Assembly (NCBI RefSeq): GCF_007828725.1
Contig: NZ_VIUW01000004.1
Coordinates: 124,001 to 188,000 of the forward strand
Length of the DNA: 64,000 nt
Source: Marihabitans asiaticum
Lineage (GTDB): Bacteria; Actinomycetota; Actinomycetes; Actinomycetales; Dermatophilaceae
Reading direction: 5' to 3'
In this document: one piece after another, positions 9,474-16,548 of the stretch
Layout: every line of letters starts with the position of its first letter
Position numbering within the stretch: position 1 is the first letter of the stretch
The notes under the pieces: model-generated
Seen by the model: only the letters and a program-made list of their open reading frames with translations
Told to the model about the DNA's origin: nothing
Database searches by the model: none
Translations under genes and position numbers: made by a program

Positions 9474-9553
9474 GATCCGAATTTCCCTAGGTTCCTGTCA
9501 GCCGCCCGGGAAATTTCCTGGGCGGCTGACAGGAACCTAGGGAAATTCGGATC
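9474..9553. repeat. Long inverted repeat, 34-nt perfect arms (palindrome family copy 1)
   Basis: Arms 9474-9507 and 9520-9553 are exact reverse complements around a 12-nt centre, most of which (GGAAATTTCC) is itself self-complementary. The element lies 30 nt beyond the stop of the thioesterase gene and before the exporter operon promoter. The arms contain TCCCTAGGTTCCTGTC. A second copy with a related core is at 49701. It could be a terminator, but it is far longer and more perfect than needed. Confidence 0.9.
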
Positions 9554-9560
9554 TGAGGGG

Positions 9561-9581
9561 CGAAGGGGGCGGGCGAAGGGG
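9561..9581 (-). repeat. Two direct copies of the octamer CCCCTTCG after a stop codon
   Basis: Copies at 9561-9568 and 9574-9581, read on the minus strand as CCCCTTCG, begin 2 nt after the thioesterase stop. The same paired arrangement follows narK (32197-32214) and tetR (51639-51660). Confidence 0.8.
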
Positions 9582-9583
9582 GG

Positions 9584-10270
9584 TCAGCCGGCCGGTGGGG
9601 CGAACTCGCCGGCGTCACCGGTCGGGGTGCCCAGGTGCTCCCGAGCCACCCGGGGGACGACGAAGAGACCGGTAGCACTCACCGTCACCTCGCCCTCAGC
9701 GTCGGTCAGCTCTCCCTCGAGGCGCAGCTTCCACCCGTCGCGCTCGACCAGCCAGGCCGTGGCGCTCAGCTCGCCCAGCGGGGTCGGTCGCCGGTAGCGC
9801 AGGTCGAGGGTCGCGGTCATCGCCGGCAGGCCGATGCTCGAAGGGATGACCCCGAGGACCTGGTCGAGGACGGCCGCGGCGATGCCGCCGTGCAGGCAGC
9901 CCGGCGGACCCTCGTAGGCCGCGCCGACGGTGAAGCGGGTGGCTGCCCGCTCCCCGTCCCAGTCGATGCGCAGCGGCGGGGCGAAGGGGTTGAGCGCCCC
10001 GACCATCGGGTTGCCGTGGACCCGCATCCGGCCGTCGCTGCTCGGCTCGAGGCCGCGCGGTCCGTCGGCCGCGTCGGCGAGGAGGGACTCGGTGACCTCT
10101 CGGACGGCGGGGATCGCCGCGTGCAGCTGGGCCGGGTCGAGCCGGGTGCGCACGGTGGCGTCGAGCAGCTCGCGCACGGCGTCGGCGAGAGCGGCGCCGG
10201 CCTGCTCCTGCTCGCGCAGCGCGTCGGGGTCGGTCACCGGAACCAGGGCGTCGAAGCCACCTGCCGTCAT
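9584..10270 (-). CDS. Hotdog-fold thioesterase, PaaI/4HBT superfamily
   Basis: 228 residues. The N-terminal 90 residues are helical and charged; the C-terminal hotdog domain carries GPPGCLHGGIAAAVLDQVLG, the HGG signature of PaaI-type thioesterases, and DLRYRRPTPLGE. It probably hydrolyses an acyl-CoA or aryl-CoA thioester; the substrate cannot be read. ATG 10270 overlaps the MFS stop by 4 nt, so it is the last gene of a tig-MFS-thioesterase run. A pair of CCCCTTCG octamers and then a giant palindrome follow. Confidence 0.82.
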   Translation of the reverse strand: MTAGGFDALVPVTDPDALREQEQAGAALADAVRELLDATVRTRLDPAQLHAAIPAVREVTESLLADAADGPRGLEPSSDGRMRVHGNPMVGALNPFAPPLRIDWDGERAATRFTVGAAYEGPPGCLHGGIAAAVLDQVLGVIPSSIGLPAMTATLDLRYRRPTPLGELSATAWLVERDGWKLRLEGELTDAEGEVTVSATGLFVVPRVAREHLGTPTGDAGEFAPPAG

Positions 10271-11499
10271 CTGCCGCTGCTCTCCTTCGGGGTCGGGTCC
10301 AGGGCCGTGCGCCGACCCACGCTCTCATCCTCCTCGGCGACCGAGCCGAGCGTGAGCAGGGCCAGTGTGATGAGCACCGCAACGAGGAGCAGGGCCCGCA
10401 GCACACCGACGTGATCGCCGAGGAAGCCCAGCGCCGGCGGTCCGGCGATGAAGGCGCCGTAGCCGATCGTCGCGACCACCGACATCCGTGCGGTGGCCCG
10501 GGCCGGGTCGTCGGCCGCCGCGCTCATCCCGACCGGGAAGCCCAGACTCACCCCGAAGCCCCACAGCAGGGTGCCCAGGTAGGCGGGCAGCGGTGGGGCG
10601 AGCACGACGAGCAGCGAGCCGACGGCGGCGACGAGCAGCATCGGAGCGAGCACCCGCACCCGGCCGTACCGGTCGAGCAGCCGGGTGCCGAGCACCCGGC
10701 CCAGCGTCATCGCCGAGAGGAAGCAGGCGAAGGCGACCACCCCGGCCCACGCCGGCACCCCGTGACCCTCGACGAAGGCCACCGCGATCCAGTCGTTGGC
10801 GGTCCCCTCGGTGAAGGCCGCGACGAGGACGAAGACGCCGACGAGCACCGTGCGGCGCTCGGTCCAGGCCGAGCGGGCCGGTCCCTCGCCGGCGCCCACG
10901 GCCGAGCGCGGGTCCGAGACGAAGGCGCGCACCGCGGCGAGGACGACCCCGACGGCGAAGGTGGCGACGAGGCTGAGGTGCAGCAGCACCGGGACGTCGA
11001 GCGCGACCAAGGCGGCCCCGAGGAGCGCCGCGAGCACGGTGCCCGCGGAGAAGGAGGCGTGGTAGAGCGGCATCACCGACCTGCCGAGGGCGCGCTCGAC
11101 GGTCGCCGCCTGCAGGTTCATCGCGACGTCCCACAGCGAGACCCCCGCGCTCGTCGCGAGCAGCGCGGCCGAGACGACGGCCCGGGAGCCGACGACCTCG
11201 GTCCCCAGCCCGATGCCGGTGATCCCGATCCCGCCGAGGACCGTGCCGATGAGCACGGCGCCGGTGGTCCCGACCCGGTCGGCTACCCGTCCGGCGAGCG
11301 GGAGGGCGAGCAGCGCCCCGACGCTCCCGGCGAGCAGCGTCACGCCGAGCTCGCCGGGGGTGAGGTCCAGCACCGCCTTGATGTCTGGCAGCCGCGAGGC
11401 CCAGGTCGCGAAGGTGATGCCGGCGAGCGCGAAGACGACGAGGACGGCCCGATGGGCCGTCCTCGTCGTGCTCAGCCGGGTGGGGACCGGCTCGTTCAC
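10267..11499 (-). CDS. MFS transporter, YbjJ-like
   Basis: 410 residues with twelve hydrophobic segments. The motif-A-like loop LAGRVADRVGTTGAVLIG lies between helices 2 and 3, and the N-terminal ITFATWASRLPDIKAVLDL is characteristic of the YbjJ branch of the major facilitator family. It ends EEDESVGRRTALDPTPKES. Substrate unknown (sugar or small-molecule efflux is usual). The start overlaps the trigger factor stop (ATGA), an unusual coupling of a transporter to a chaperone gene. Confidence 0.85.
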   Translation of the reverse strand: MNEPVPTRLSTTRTAHRAVLVVFALAGITFATWASRLPDIKAVLDLTPGELGVTLLAGSVGALLALPLAGRVADRVGTTGAVLIGTVLGGIGITGIGLGTEVVGSRAVVSAALLATSAGVSLWDVAMNLQAATVERALGRSVMPLYHASFSAGTVLAALLGAALVALDVPVLLHLSLVATFAVGVVLAAVRAFVSDPRSAVGAGEGPARSAWTERRTVLVGVFVLVAAFTEGTANDWIAVAFVEGHGVPAWAGVVAFACFLSAMTLGRVLGTRLLDRYGRVRVLAPMLLVAAVGSLLVVLAPPLPAYLGTLLWGFGVSLGFPVGMSAAADDPARATARMSVVATIGYGAFIAGPPALGFLGDHVGVLRALLLVAVLITLALLTLGSVAEEDESVGRRTALDPTPKESSGR

Positions 11500-12911
11500 T
11501 CCTGGGTCGACTCCTGCTCGCCCTCCCGGGCGCCGGTCGACTCACCCTCGGCGGTGTCCCCGCCCTCGGTGGTGGTCTCGGACTCGGTCTCGTCGGTGGG
11601 CTCCTCCGCGGGGGCGGGCTCGCCCCCTTCGTCCTCGCCGTCCTCGGTCGGGACGAGGTCGTCGAGGTCGATCTCGGTGCCCTCGGTGTCGGTGACCTTG
11701 GCCTTGTCGAGCACGGCGGCCAGCGCCTTGCGGCGGCCGACCTCACCGACCATGGCCTGGATCTGGCCCTGCTGGTCGACGAGCTGGGCGAACTGGTTGG
11801 GGTCCATGCCGTACTGCTGGGCCTGCATCATGAGGTACTCGACGAGCTCGTTCTGCCCGACCTCGATCTCCTCGGTCTCGGCGAGCTTGTCGAGGAGGAA
11901 CTGCGCCTTGAGCGCGCTGCGGGTCGACTCCTCGACCTCGGCGCGGTGCTCGTCGTCCTCGAGCCGGTCCTCCTGCTCGAGGTGGCGGTCGACCTCGGCG
12001 GTGACGATGCTCTCCGGCAGGTCGATCTCGGTCTGCTCGAGCAGCTGCTCGAGGACCTTGTCGCGGGCCTGGATGCCCTGCTCGAACTTCTTCGCCTGCT
12101 CGGCCTGGGCGGTGACGTCGGCGCGCAGCTCCTCGGCGGTGTCGAACTCGCTCGCCAGCTGGGCGAACTCGTCGTCGACCTCGGGCAGCTCGCGCACCTT
12201 GACCGACTGGACGGTGACGGTGCAGTCGGCGTGCGAGCCGGCCTGGTCGCCGCCGGCGAGCGGGGCGGTGAAGTCAGCCGACTCCCCCGCGCTCAGGCCG
12301 ACGAGCGCCTCGTCCATGCCCTCGAGCATGGTGCCGGAGCCCACCTCGTAGGAGATGCCCTCGACGGCGTCGACCTCGTCGCCGCCGATCTCGGCACGCA
12401 GGTCGATCGAGACGAAGTCACCGTCCTGGACCGCGCGGTCGACCCCGGTGAGGGTGCCGAAGCGCTCGCGCAGCTCGGTCATGCGCTGCTCGACGTCCTC
12501 GTCGGTGACGGTGAGCGGGTCGACGGTCACTGCCATGCCGTCGTAGTCGGGCAGGTCGAACTCGGGGCGCACGTCGACCTCGACGGTGAAGGCGAAGGTG
12601 TCCTCACCCTCGAGCGGCAGCGTGGTGATCTCGACCTCGGGCTGGCCGAGGGGGCGCAGGTCGTTCTCCTCGATGGCCTGGCCGTAGAACTCCGGCAGCG
12701 CCTCGTTGACCGCCTCCTGCATGACCGAGGCCTTGCCGACGCGCTGCTCGATGATCCGGTTCGGGACCTTGCCCGCTCGGAATCCGGGCACCTGGATCTG
12801 GCTGCCGATCTGCTTCAGGGCCGCGTCCACGTGGGGCTGCAGCTCCTCGTTCGGGACCTCGACGGTCACTTTGACCCGGGTCGGGTTGAGCTTCTCGACG
12901 GCACTCTTCAC
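11496..12911 (-). CDS. tig: Trigger factor
   Basis: Ribosome-bound chaperone and peptidyl-prolyl isomerase for nascent chains. 471 residues from GTG 12911, giving the family start VKSAVEKLNPTRVKVTVEVP; TGGAG lies upstream. A GTG nine nt earlier is the alternative. The ribosome-binding domain has the GFRAGKVP loop (in PGFRAGKVPNRII), the central FKBP domain has VQDGDFVSIDL, and a helical C-terminal domain follows. The last 60 residues are an acidic Glu/Thr-rich tail, common in actinobacteria. The gene lies just downstream of tRNA-Gly. Confidence 0.96.
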   Translation of the reverse strand: MKSAVEKLNPTRVKVTVEVPNEELQPHVDAALKQIGSQIQVPGFRAGKVPNRIIEQRVGKASVMQEAVNEALPEFYGQAIEENDLRPLGQPEVEITTLPLEGEDTFAFTVEVDVRPEFDLPDYDGMAVTVDPLTVTDEDVEQRMTELRERFGTLTGVDRAVQDGDFVSIDLRAEIGGDEVDAVEGISYEVGSGTMLEGMDEALVGLSAGESADFTAPLAGGDQAGSHADCTVTVQSVKVRELPEVDDEFAQLASEFDTAEELRADVTAQAEQAKKFEQGIQARDKVLEQLLEQTEIDLPESIVTAEVDRHLEQEDRLEDDEHRAEVEESTRSALKAQFLLDKLAETEEIEVGQNELVEYLMMQAQQYGMDPNQFAQLVDQQGQIQAMVGEVGRRKALAAVLDKAKVTDTEGTEIDLDDLVPTEDGEDEGGEPAPAEEPTDETESETTTEGGDTAEGESTGAREGEQESTQE

Positions 12912-12985
12912 TGGGGGCACTCCACAATCTCGGGTTCGCGGGCGGATGTCAGTAACCGGAGACGGCTCGCTGGCCGTCCTGCCGG

Positions 12986-13056
12986 AGCGGGCGACGGGAA
13001 TCGAACCCGCGTAGCCAGTTTGGAAGACTGGGGCTCTACCATTGAGCTACGCCCGC
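12986..13056 (-). tRNA. tRNA-Gly (anticodon TCC)
   Basis: The minus strand folds as a cloverleaf: acceptor GCGGGCG pairs with CGCCCGC, D arm GCTC/GAGC, anticodon stem CCAGT/ACTGG with loop CTTCCAA (anticodon TCC), and T arm with TTCGATT. The discriminator base is T and CCA is not encoded. Confidence 0.96.
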
Positions 13057-13187
13057 ACACCTCCGTGAGCACGCCAGCGCGAAGGGAGCGGGCGTCACCG
13101 TGTCCGGAGGAGCACCGGCTAGCCTATGCGGGTTCCGGTGGCGAGTCGAAATCGGCTCGGGCGTGCCCGCGCCGGCCGGGACGAGCA

Positions 13188-13264
13188 CGGGGTATGGCGC
13201 AGCTTGGTAGCGCGTCCGCTTTGGGAGCGGAAGGCCGCCGGTTCGAATCCGGCTACCCCGACCA
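13188..13264 (+). tRNA. tRNA-Pro (anticodon TGG)
   Basis: Acceptor CGGGGTA pairs with TACCCCG; anticodon stem TCCGC/GCGGA with loop TTTGGGA (anticodon TGG); T loop TTCGAAT. A 3' ACCA (discriminator plus CCA) is encoded. The trmB stop on the other strand begins only 1 nt beyond its end. Confidence 0.96.
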
Positions 13265-13265
13265 G

Positions 13266-14042
13266 TCAGCGATCGCTGGTGTCGCGGGCGACGATCCTCA
13301 GCTCGTGGATCGCCCGGCCGGCACGGGTGCCCTTGTCCTCGAAGCCGTCGGTCGGCCGCCAGGCCGGCCGGTCCCCTTCGCTCACCTCGAAGCCGCCGTG
13401 CTCGGCGAGCTGCTCGCGCACGTGCTCGGCGTACTGCGCGTGGTCGGTCGCGACGAGCAGCGCACCGCCCGGTCGCAGCCGCGAGGCGATGAGGTCAAGG
13501 GTGTGCTGCTGGATCAGGCGCCGCTTGGCGTGGCGGGCCTTGGGCCAGGGGTCGGGGAAGAAGAGGTGCACCGCCTCGAGCGACCCCGCCTGAATGCTGG
13601 TCTGGAGCAGCTCGAGCGCGTCGCCGCGGTGCACGCGCAGGTTGGCGAGGCCCTCCTCGTGGGCCGCGGCGAGCATCCGGGCGATCCCCGGGACGTGCAC
13701 CTCGACGGCGAGCAGATCGTGCTCGGGATGGCTGGCGGCGTAGGCGCGCGCCGCTCCGCCGTGGCCCGAGCCGATCTCGAGGACGAAGGGGGCAACCCGC
13801 CCGAAGATCTCGGCCCGCCGGGCCTGGTCGAGCAGCTCGGACCCGACCCCGTAGCGCGGCATGAGCCGGGCCATCCGCTCGTCGGTCAGCGGCGAGCTGC
13901 GCCAGCGAGGGGTGAAGGTGCGCACGCCGGACCGGTGCCGACCGTCCTCGGTCCGCGGCCGGTCCGTGGCGGGACGGCGAAGGGGGTCGCTGCTCGCCTG
14001 GTCATGGGGCTGGTCTGGGACGTGGTCGTCGACGGGGCTCAT
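13266..14042 (-). CDS. trmB: tRNA (guanine-N7-)-methyltransferase TrmB
   Basis: Makes 7-methylguanosine at position 46 of tRNAs using S-adenosylmethionine. 258 residues, with a poorly conserved, charged N-terminus of about 40 residues. SAM-binding LEIGSGHGG is at 88-96. The diagnostic FFPDPWPKARHAKRRLI follows, then a C-terminal TDHAQYAEHV. It converges on tRNA-Pro with a 1-nt gap. Several in-frame starts exist; ATG 14042 is used, though the true start may be further in. Confidence 0.93.
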   Translation of the reverse strand: MSPVDDHVPDQPHDQASSDPLRRPATDRPRTEDGRHRSGVRTFTPRWRSSPLTDERMARLMPRYGVGSELLDQARRAEIFGRVAPFVLEIGSGHGGAARAYAASHPEHDLLAVEVHVPGIARMLAAAHEEGLANLRVHRGDALELLQTSIQAGSLEAVHLFFPDPWPKARHAKRRLIQQHTLDLIASRLRPGGALLVATDHAQYAEHVREQLAEHGGFEVSEGDRPAWRPTDGFEDKGTRAGRAIHELRIVARDTSDR

Positions 14043-14126
14043 CGCGGCCCGAGCCTAGAGGGTCGGGTCTCTCTGGTCGGTCCCGGTCGATCCCGAGCAG
14101 TCGCGGTCAGTCCCGGTCGGCTCGGG

Positions 14127-15221
14127 TCAGTCGCGTCGGATGAGGATCGCGCCGCGGTCGTCGCCGTCGCCGGCGCGCCCCTGCTTGACCAGCTGGGTGG
14201 TCAGTCCGCGCAGTCCGTGCTCCATCGACTCCTCGGCGCGGCTGAGCATCCAGTCGATCCCGTCGGCGACGTCGGCGGTCGGCGACTCGACGACCCCGTC
14301 GGTGTAGACGAGCAGGGCGTCGCCGCGACGCAGCACCCCTTCGATCCGCGGGTAGGCCGGGTCGGGCAGCAGACCGAGCGCGGGCCCGAGCGCCGCGGTG
14401 ACGGTGACCCACCGCCCGGCCTGGGCGTCGAACCGGACGGCCGGCGGGTGACCGGCGTGCCCGAGGCTGAACCGGCCGGAGGCGAGGTCGACGTCGAGGT
14501 GCACGGCGGTCGCGAAGCCGTCCTCCCACCCGGCGCGGCCGAGGTAGGCGTTGGCGGCGGCGAGCACGCGACCCGGGTCGGTCTGACCGACGAGCCCGCT
14601 CAGCGCGCCGGACAGCGCGAGCGAGCGGGTCGCGACCTTCTGCCCCTGGCCCGCGACGTCGACGAGGACGATCTCGAGGCGGCTGTCGTCGTCCTGGAGC
14701 ACCGCCACATCGAAGTCGCCGGAAAACGGCTCGCCGTAGGCGCTGGCGAAGGCGCGCTCGGCGTACCAGCCCTCGGGCAGCGGCGGGATCGCCCCGGTGT
14801 CGAAGAGCCGGTCGCGCAGCTCGACGAGCATCTGGTCGCCCACGAAGGCCCCGACCCCGTGCCGGGCCCGGGAGGCGCCCGCGAGGAGGACGACGCCCAT
14901 CGTTACCGCGACGGCGATCGGGCCGACGACGTAGGGCTGGGCCGGGCCGAGGACGACGGTGCCGATCATGAGCACGGTGATCGCCGCGCACAGCTGCAGC
15001 AGGGCCCGGAAGGGCAGCACGAAGCCGGCGACGAGCAGGGCCGGGATGAAGTACGCGGTGGGGACCGCGATCGGGTAGAGCGGGTGGAGCACGACGAAGG
15101 CGGCGCAGTAGAGCCCGAGGATGCTCAGGTGGACCCCGGTCGAGACGCTCGACACCGCCCGCAGCACGGAGTCGAGCACGACCGGGGCAAGGGGTCGCCC
15201 CGGGTGGGACGTGACCGCCAT
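14127..15221 (-). CDS. Membrane-anchored SpoIIE-type (PP2C) serine phosphatase
   Basis: 364 residues. The N-terminal 125 residues have four to five hydrophobic helices and no recognisable PAS or GAF sensor. The catalytic domain shows SGDFDVAVL and LVDVAGQGQKV (metal-binding Asp residues), FATAVHLDVD, LGHAGHPPAVRF, LLVYTDGVVES and a final GDDRGAILIRRD. Such enzymes dephosphorylate anti-sigma-factor antagonists in partner-switching systems or other phospho-Ser proteins. No anti-sigma partner lies beside it, so its target is open. Confidence 0.85.
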   Translation of the reverse strand: MAVTSHPGRPLAPVVLDSVLRAVSSVSTGVHLSILGLYCAAFVVLHPLYPIAVPTAYFIPALLVAGFVLPFRALLQLCAAITVLMIGTVVLGPAQPYVVGPIAVAVTMGVVLLAGASRARHGVGAFVGDQMLVELRDRLFDTGAIPPLPEGWYAERAFASAYGEPFSGDFDVAVLQDDDSRLEIVLVDVAGQGQKVATRSLALSGALSGLVGQTDPGRVLAAANAYLGRAGWEDGFATAVHLDVDLASGRFSLGHAGHPPAVRFDAQAGRWVTVTAALGPALGLLPDPAYPRIEGVLRRGDALLVYTDGVVESPTADVADGIDWMLSRAEESMEHGLRGLTTQLVKQGRAGDGDDRGAILIRRD

Positions 15222-15347
15222 GGTGGGGCTCCGCTCTGCTGAGACGCCGCGTCCGGACGACGCGTGCTCGCGACTTTACGCGCTCAAAGGGCCAGGTCAG
15301 AGGATCTTTACCAAATGCTGACCAACGCGACTCCCGGCCGCCCGCGA

Positions 15348-15370
15348 CGAAGGGGTATAAGTCCCCTTCG
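15348..15370 (-). terminator. Octamer inverted pair forming a hairpin after rpiB
   Basis: CGAAGGGG at 15348-15355 and CCCCTTCG at 15363-15370 flank the 7-nt loop TATAAGT, 18 nt after the rpiB stop. Stem of 8 bp; probable terminator built from the window-wide octamer. Confidence 0.6.
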
Positions 15371-15387
15371 CCGGCTCGCGATCCCGC

Positions 15388-15855
15388 TCACGGCAGCGCG
15401 GGGAGCTCCCCCGAGGTCTCGAACCGGGTGATCATGTCGATCCTCCGCTGGTGGCGGGCCTCGCCGCTGAAGTCGGTCGCGAGGAACGTGCGCACCATGT
15501 CCTTGGCCTCCTCGAGCGACTGCATGCGGCCCCCGAGCGAGATGATCTGAGCGTCGTTGTGCTCCCGGGCCAGCTCGGCGAGCTCGACGGTGTAGCAGAG
15601 CGCGGCGCGGATGCCCTCGACCTTGTTGGCAGCCATCTGCTCGCCGTTGCCCGAGCCCCCGAGGACGATTCCCCGGCTGCCGGGGTCCGCCGCGACGGCC
15701 TGCGCCGCCCGCAGCACGTGGACGGGGTAGTCGTCGAGCGGGTCGTACGCGGTGGGGCCGTGGTCGGTCACCTCGTGGCCCTCCTGCTCGAGGAAGGTCA
15801 GCAGCTCCTGGTGCAGCTCGAAGGCGGCGTGGTCGCCGCCGATGTGGACGCGCAT
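15388..15855 (-). CDS. rpiB: Ribose-5-phosphate isomerase B
   Basis: Interconverts ribose 5-phosphate and ribulose 5-phosphate in the pentose phosphate pathway. 155 residues from ATG 15855. GGDHAAF at 6-12 and GGSGNGEQMAANK near 66-78; in this Mycobacterium-type enzyme the catalytic base is the Glu of GNGE (Glu72 here) instead of the Cys of the E. coli type. AREHNDAQ (His99) and the C-terminal RHQRRIDMI are family features. It lies 34 nt downstream of the DsbA-fold gene, so they are likely co-transcribed. Confidence 0.93.
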   Translation of the reverse strand: MRVHIGGDHAAFELHQELLTFLEQEGHEVTDHGPTAYDPLDDYPVHVLRAAQAVAADPGSRGIVLGGSGNGEQMAANKVEGIRAALCYTVELAELAREHNDAQIISLGGRMQSLEEAKDMVRTFLATDFSGEARHQRRIDMITRFETSGELPALP

Positions 15856-15889
15856 CGTGCTCCTGTTCGTGCGGTGCGAAGGGGGTGTG

Positions 15890-16507
15890 TCAGGCGCGGA
15901 AGATCGGGTCGCGGTCGCGGCTGCGCTTGAGCTCGAAGAATCCGTCGGTGCCGGCGACGAGGACGCACCCGTCCCAGAGCCGGCCCGCGGCCTCGCCCTG
16001 CGGCGCGGGGCTGACCACCGGGCCGAAGAAGGTGGTGCCCCCGATGGTGATGGTCGGGGTGCCGACGTCGTCGCCGACGAGCTCGACGACGCCCTGCTGC
16101 TTGGCCCGCAGGACGGCGTCCCAGGACGCGTCGTCGGCACCGTCGAGGACGCTCTCGGGCAGCCCCGCCTGCGCGACCGCCTCGGAGACCACGGCCTCGA
16201 GGTCGGTGCGCCCCTCGTGGTGGATGCGCTCGCCCAGCGCGTCGTAGAGGGGCTTGGCGATCTCGTCGCCGTGCTCGGCGATCGCCTTGGCCACGACCCG
16301 AGACATGGGGTGAATCTTGTCCTGGAAGGCGCGGTACCCCTCGTCGAGGTCCTTGTCCTCGTTGAGCGCCCACAGGCTCATCTGGCGCCACCGGACGCGC
16401 ACGTCGCGGACCTGCTCGACCTCCATCATCCAGCGGGAGGCCATCCAGGCCCAGGGGCAGGCCGGGTCGAAGTAGAAGTCCACGTCCGCGATGTCTGGGG
16501 TGCTCAT
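15890..16507 (-). CDS. DsbA-fold protein of the mycothiol-dependent nitroreductase (Rv2466c) family
   Basis: 205 residues with an N-terminal thioredoxin-fold strand VDFYFDPACPWAWMASRW, then an all-helical insert, then a GTPTITIGGTTFFGPVVS cis-Pro region and VAGTDGFFELKRSRD. The sequence matches the Mycobacterium Rv2466c family throughout. The active site reads Cys17-Pro-Trp-Ala20: the second Cys of the CPWC motif is missing, so only a monothiol or mycothiolation mechanism is possible, if it is active. It would act in mycothiol redox balance in the cytoplasm. The gene is just upstream of rpiB. Confidence 0.85.
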   Translation of the reverse strand: MSTPDIADVDFYFDPACPWAWMASRWMMEVEQVRDVRVRWRQMSLWALNEDKDLDEGYRAFQDKIHPMSRVVAKAIAEHGDEIAKPLYDALGERIHHEGRTDLEAVVSEAVAQAGLPESVLDGADDASWDAVLRAKQQGVVELVGDDVGTPTITIGGTTFFGPVVSPAPQGEAAGRLWDGCVLVAGTDGFFELKRSRDRDPIFRA

Positions 16508-16548
16508 GGCGGCATCCTCGCAGACCGTGCTCGGCGCGGTCTGCCAGC

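Noticed and set aside
14043-14126. CGGTC-rich short repeats between trmB and the phosphatase gene
   Set aside because: Irregular low-complexity sequence with no consistent unit.
11946-15242. 1098-codon + strand frame crossing tig, two tRNAs and trmB
   Set aside because: It runs through tRNA genes and antisense to well-recognised genes; compositional artefact.
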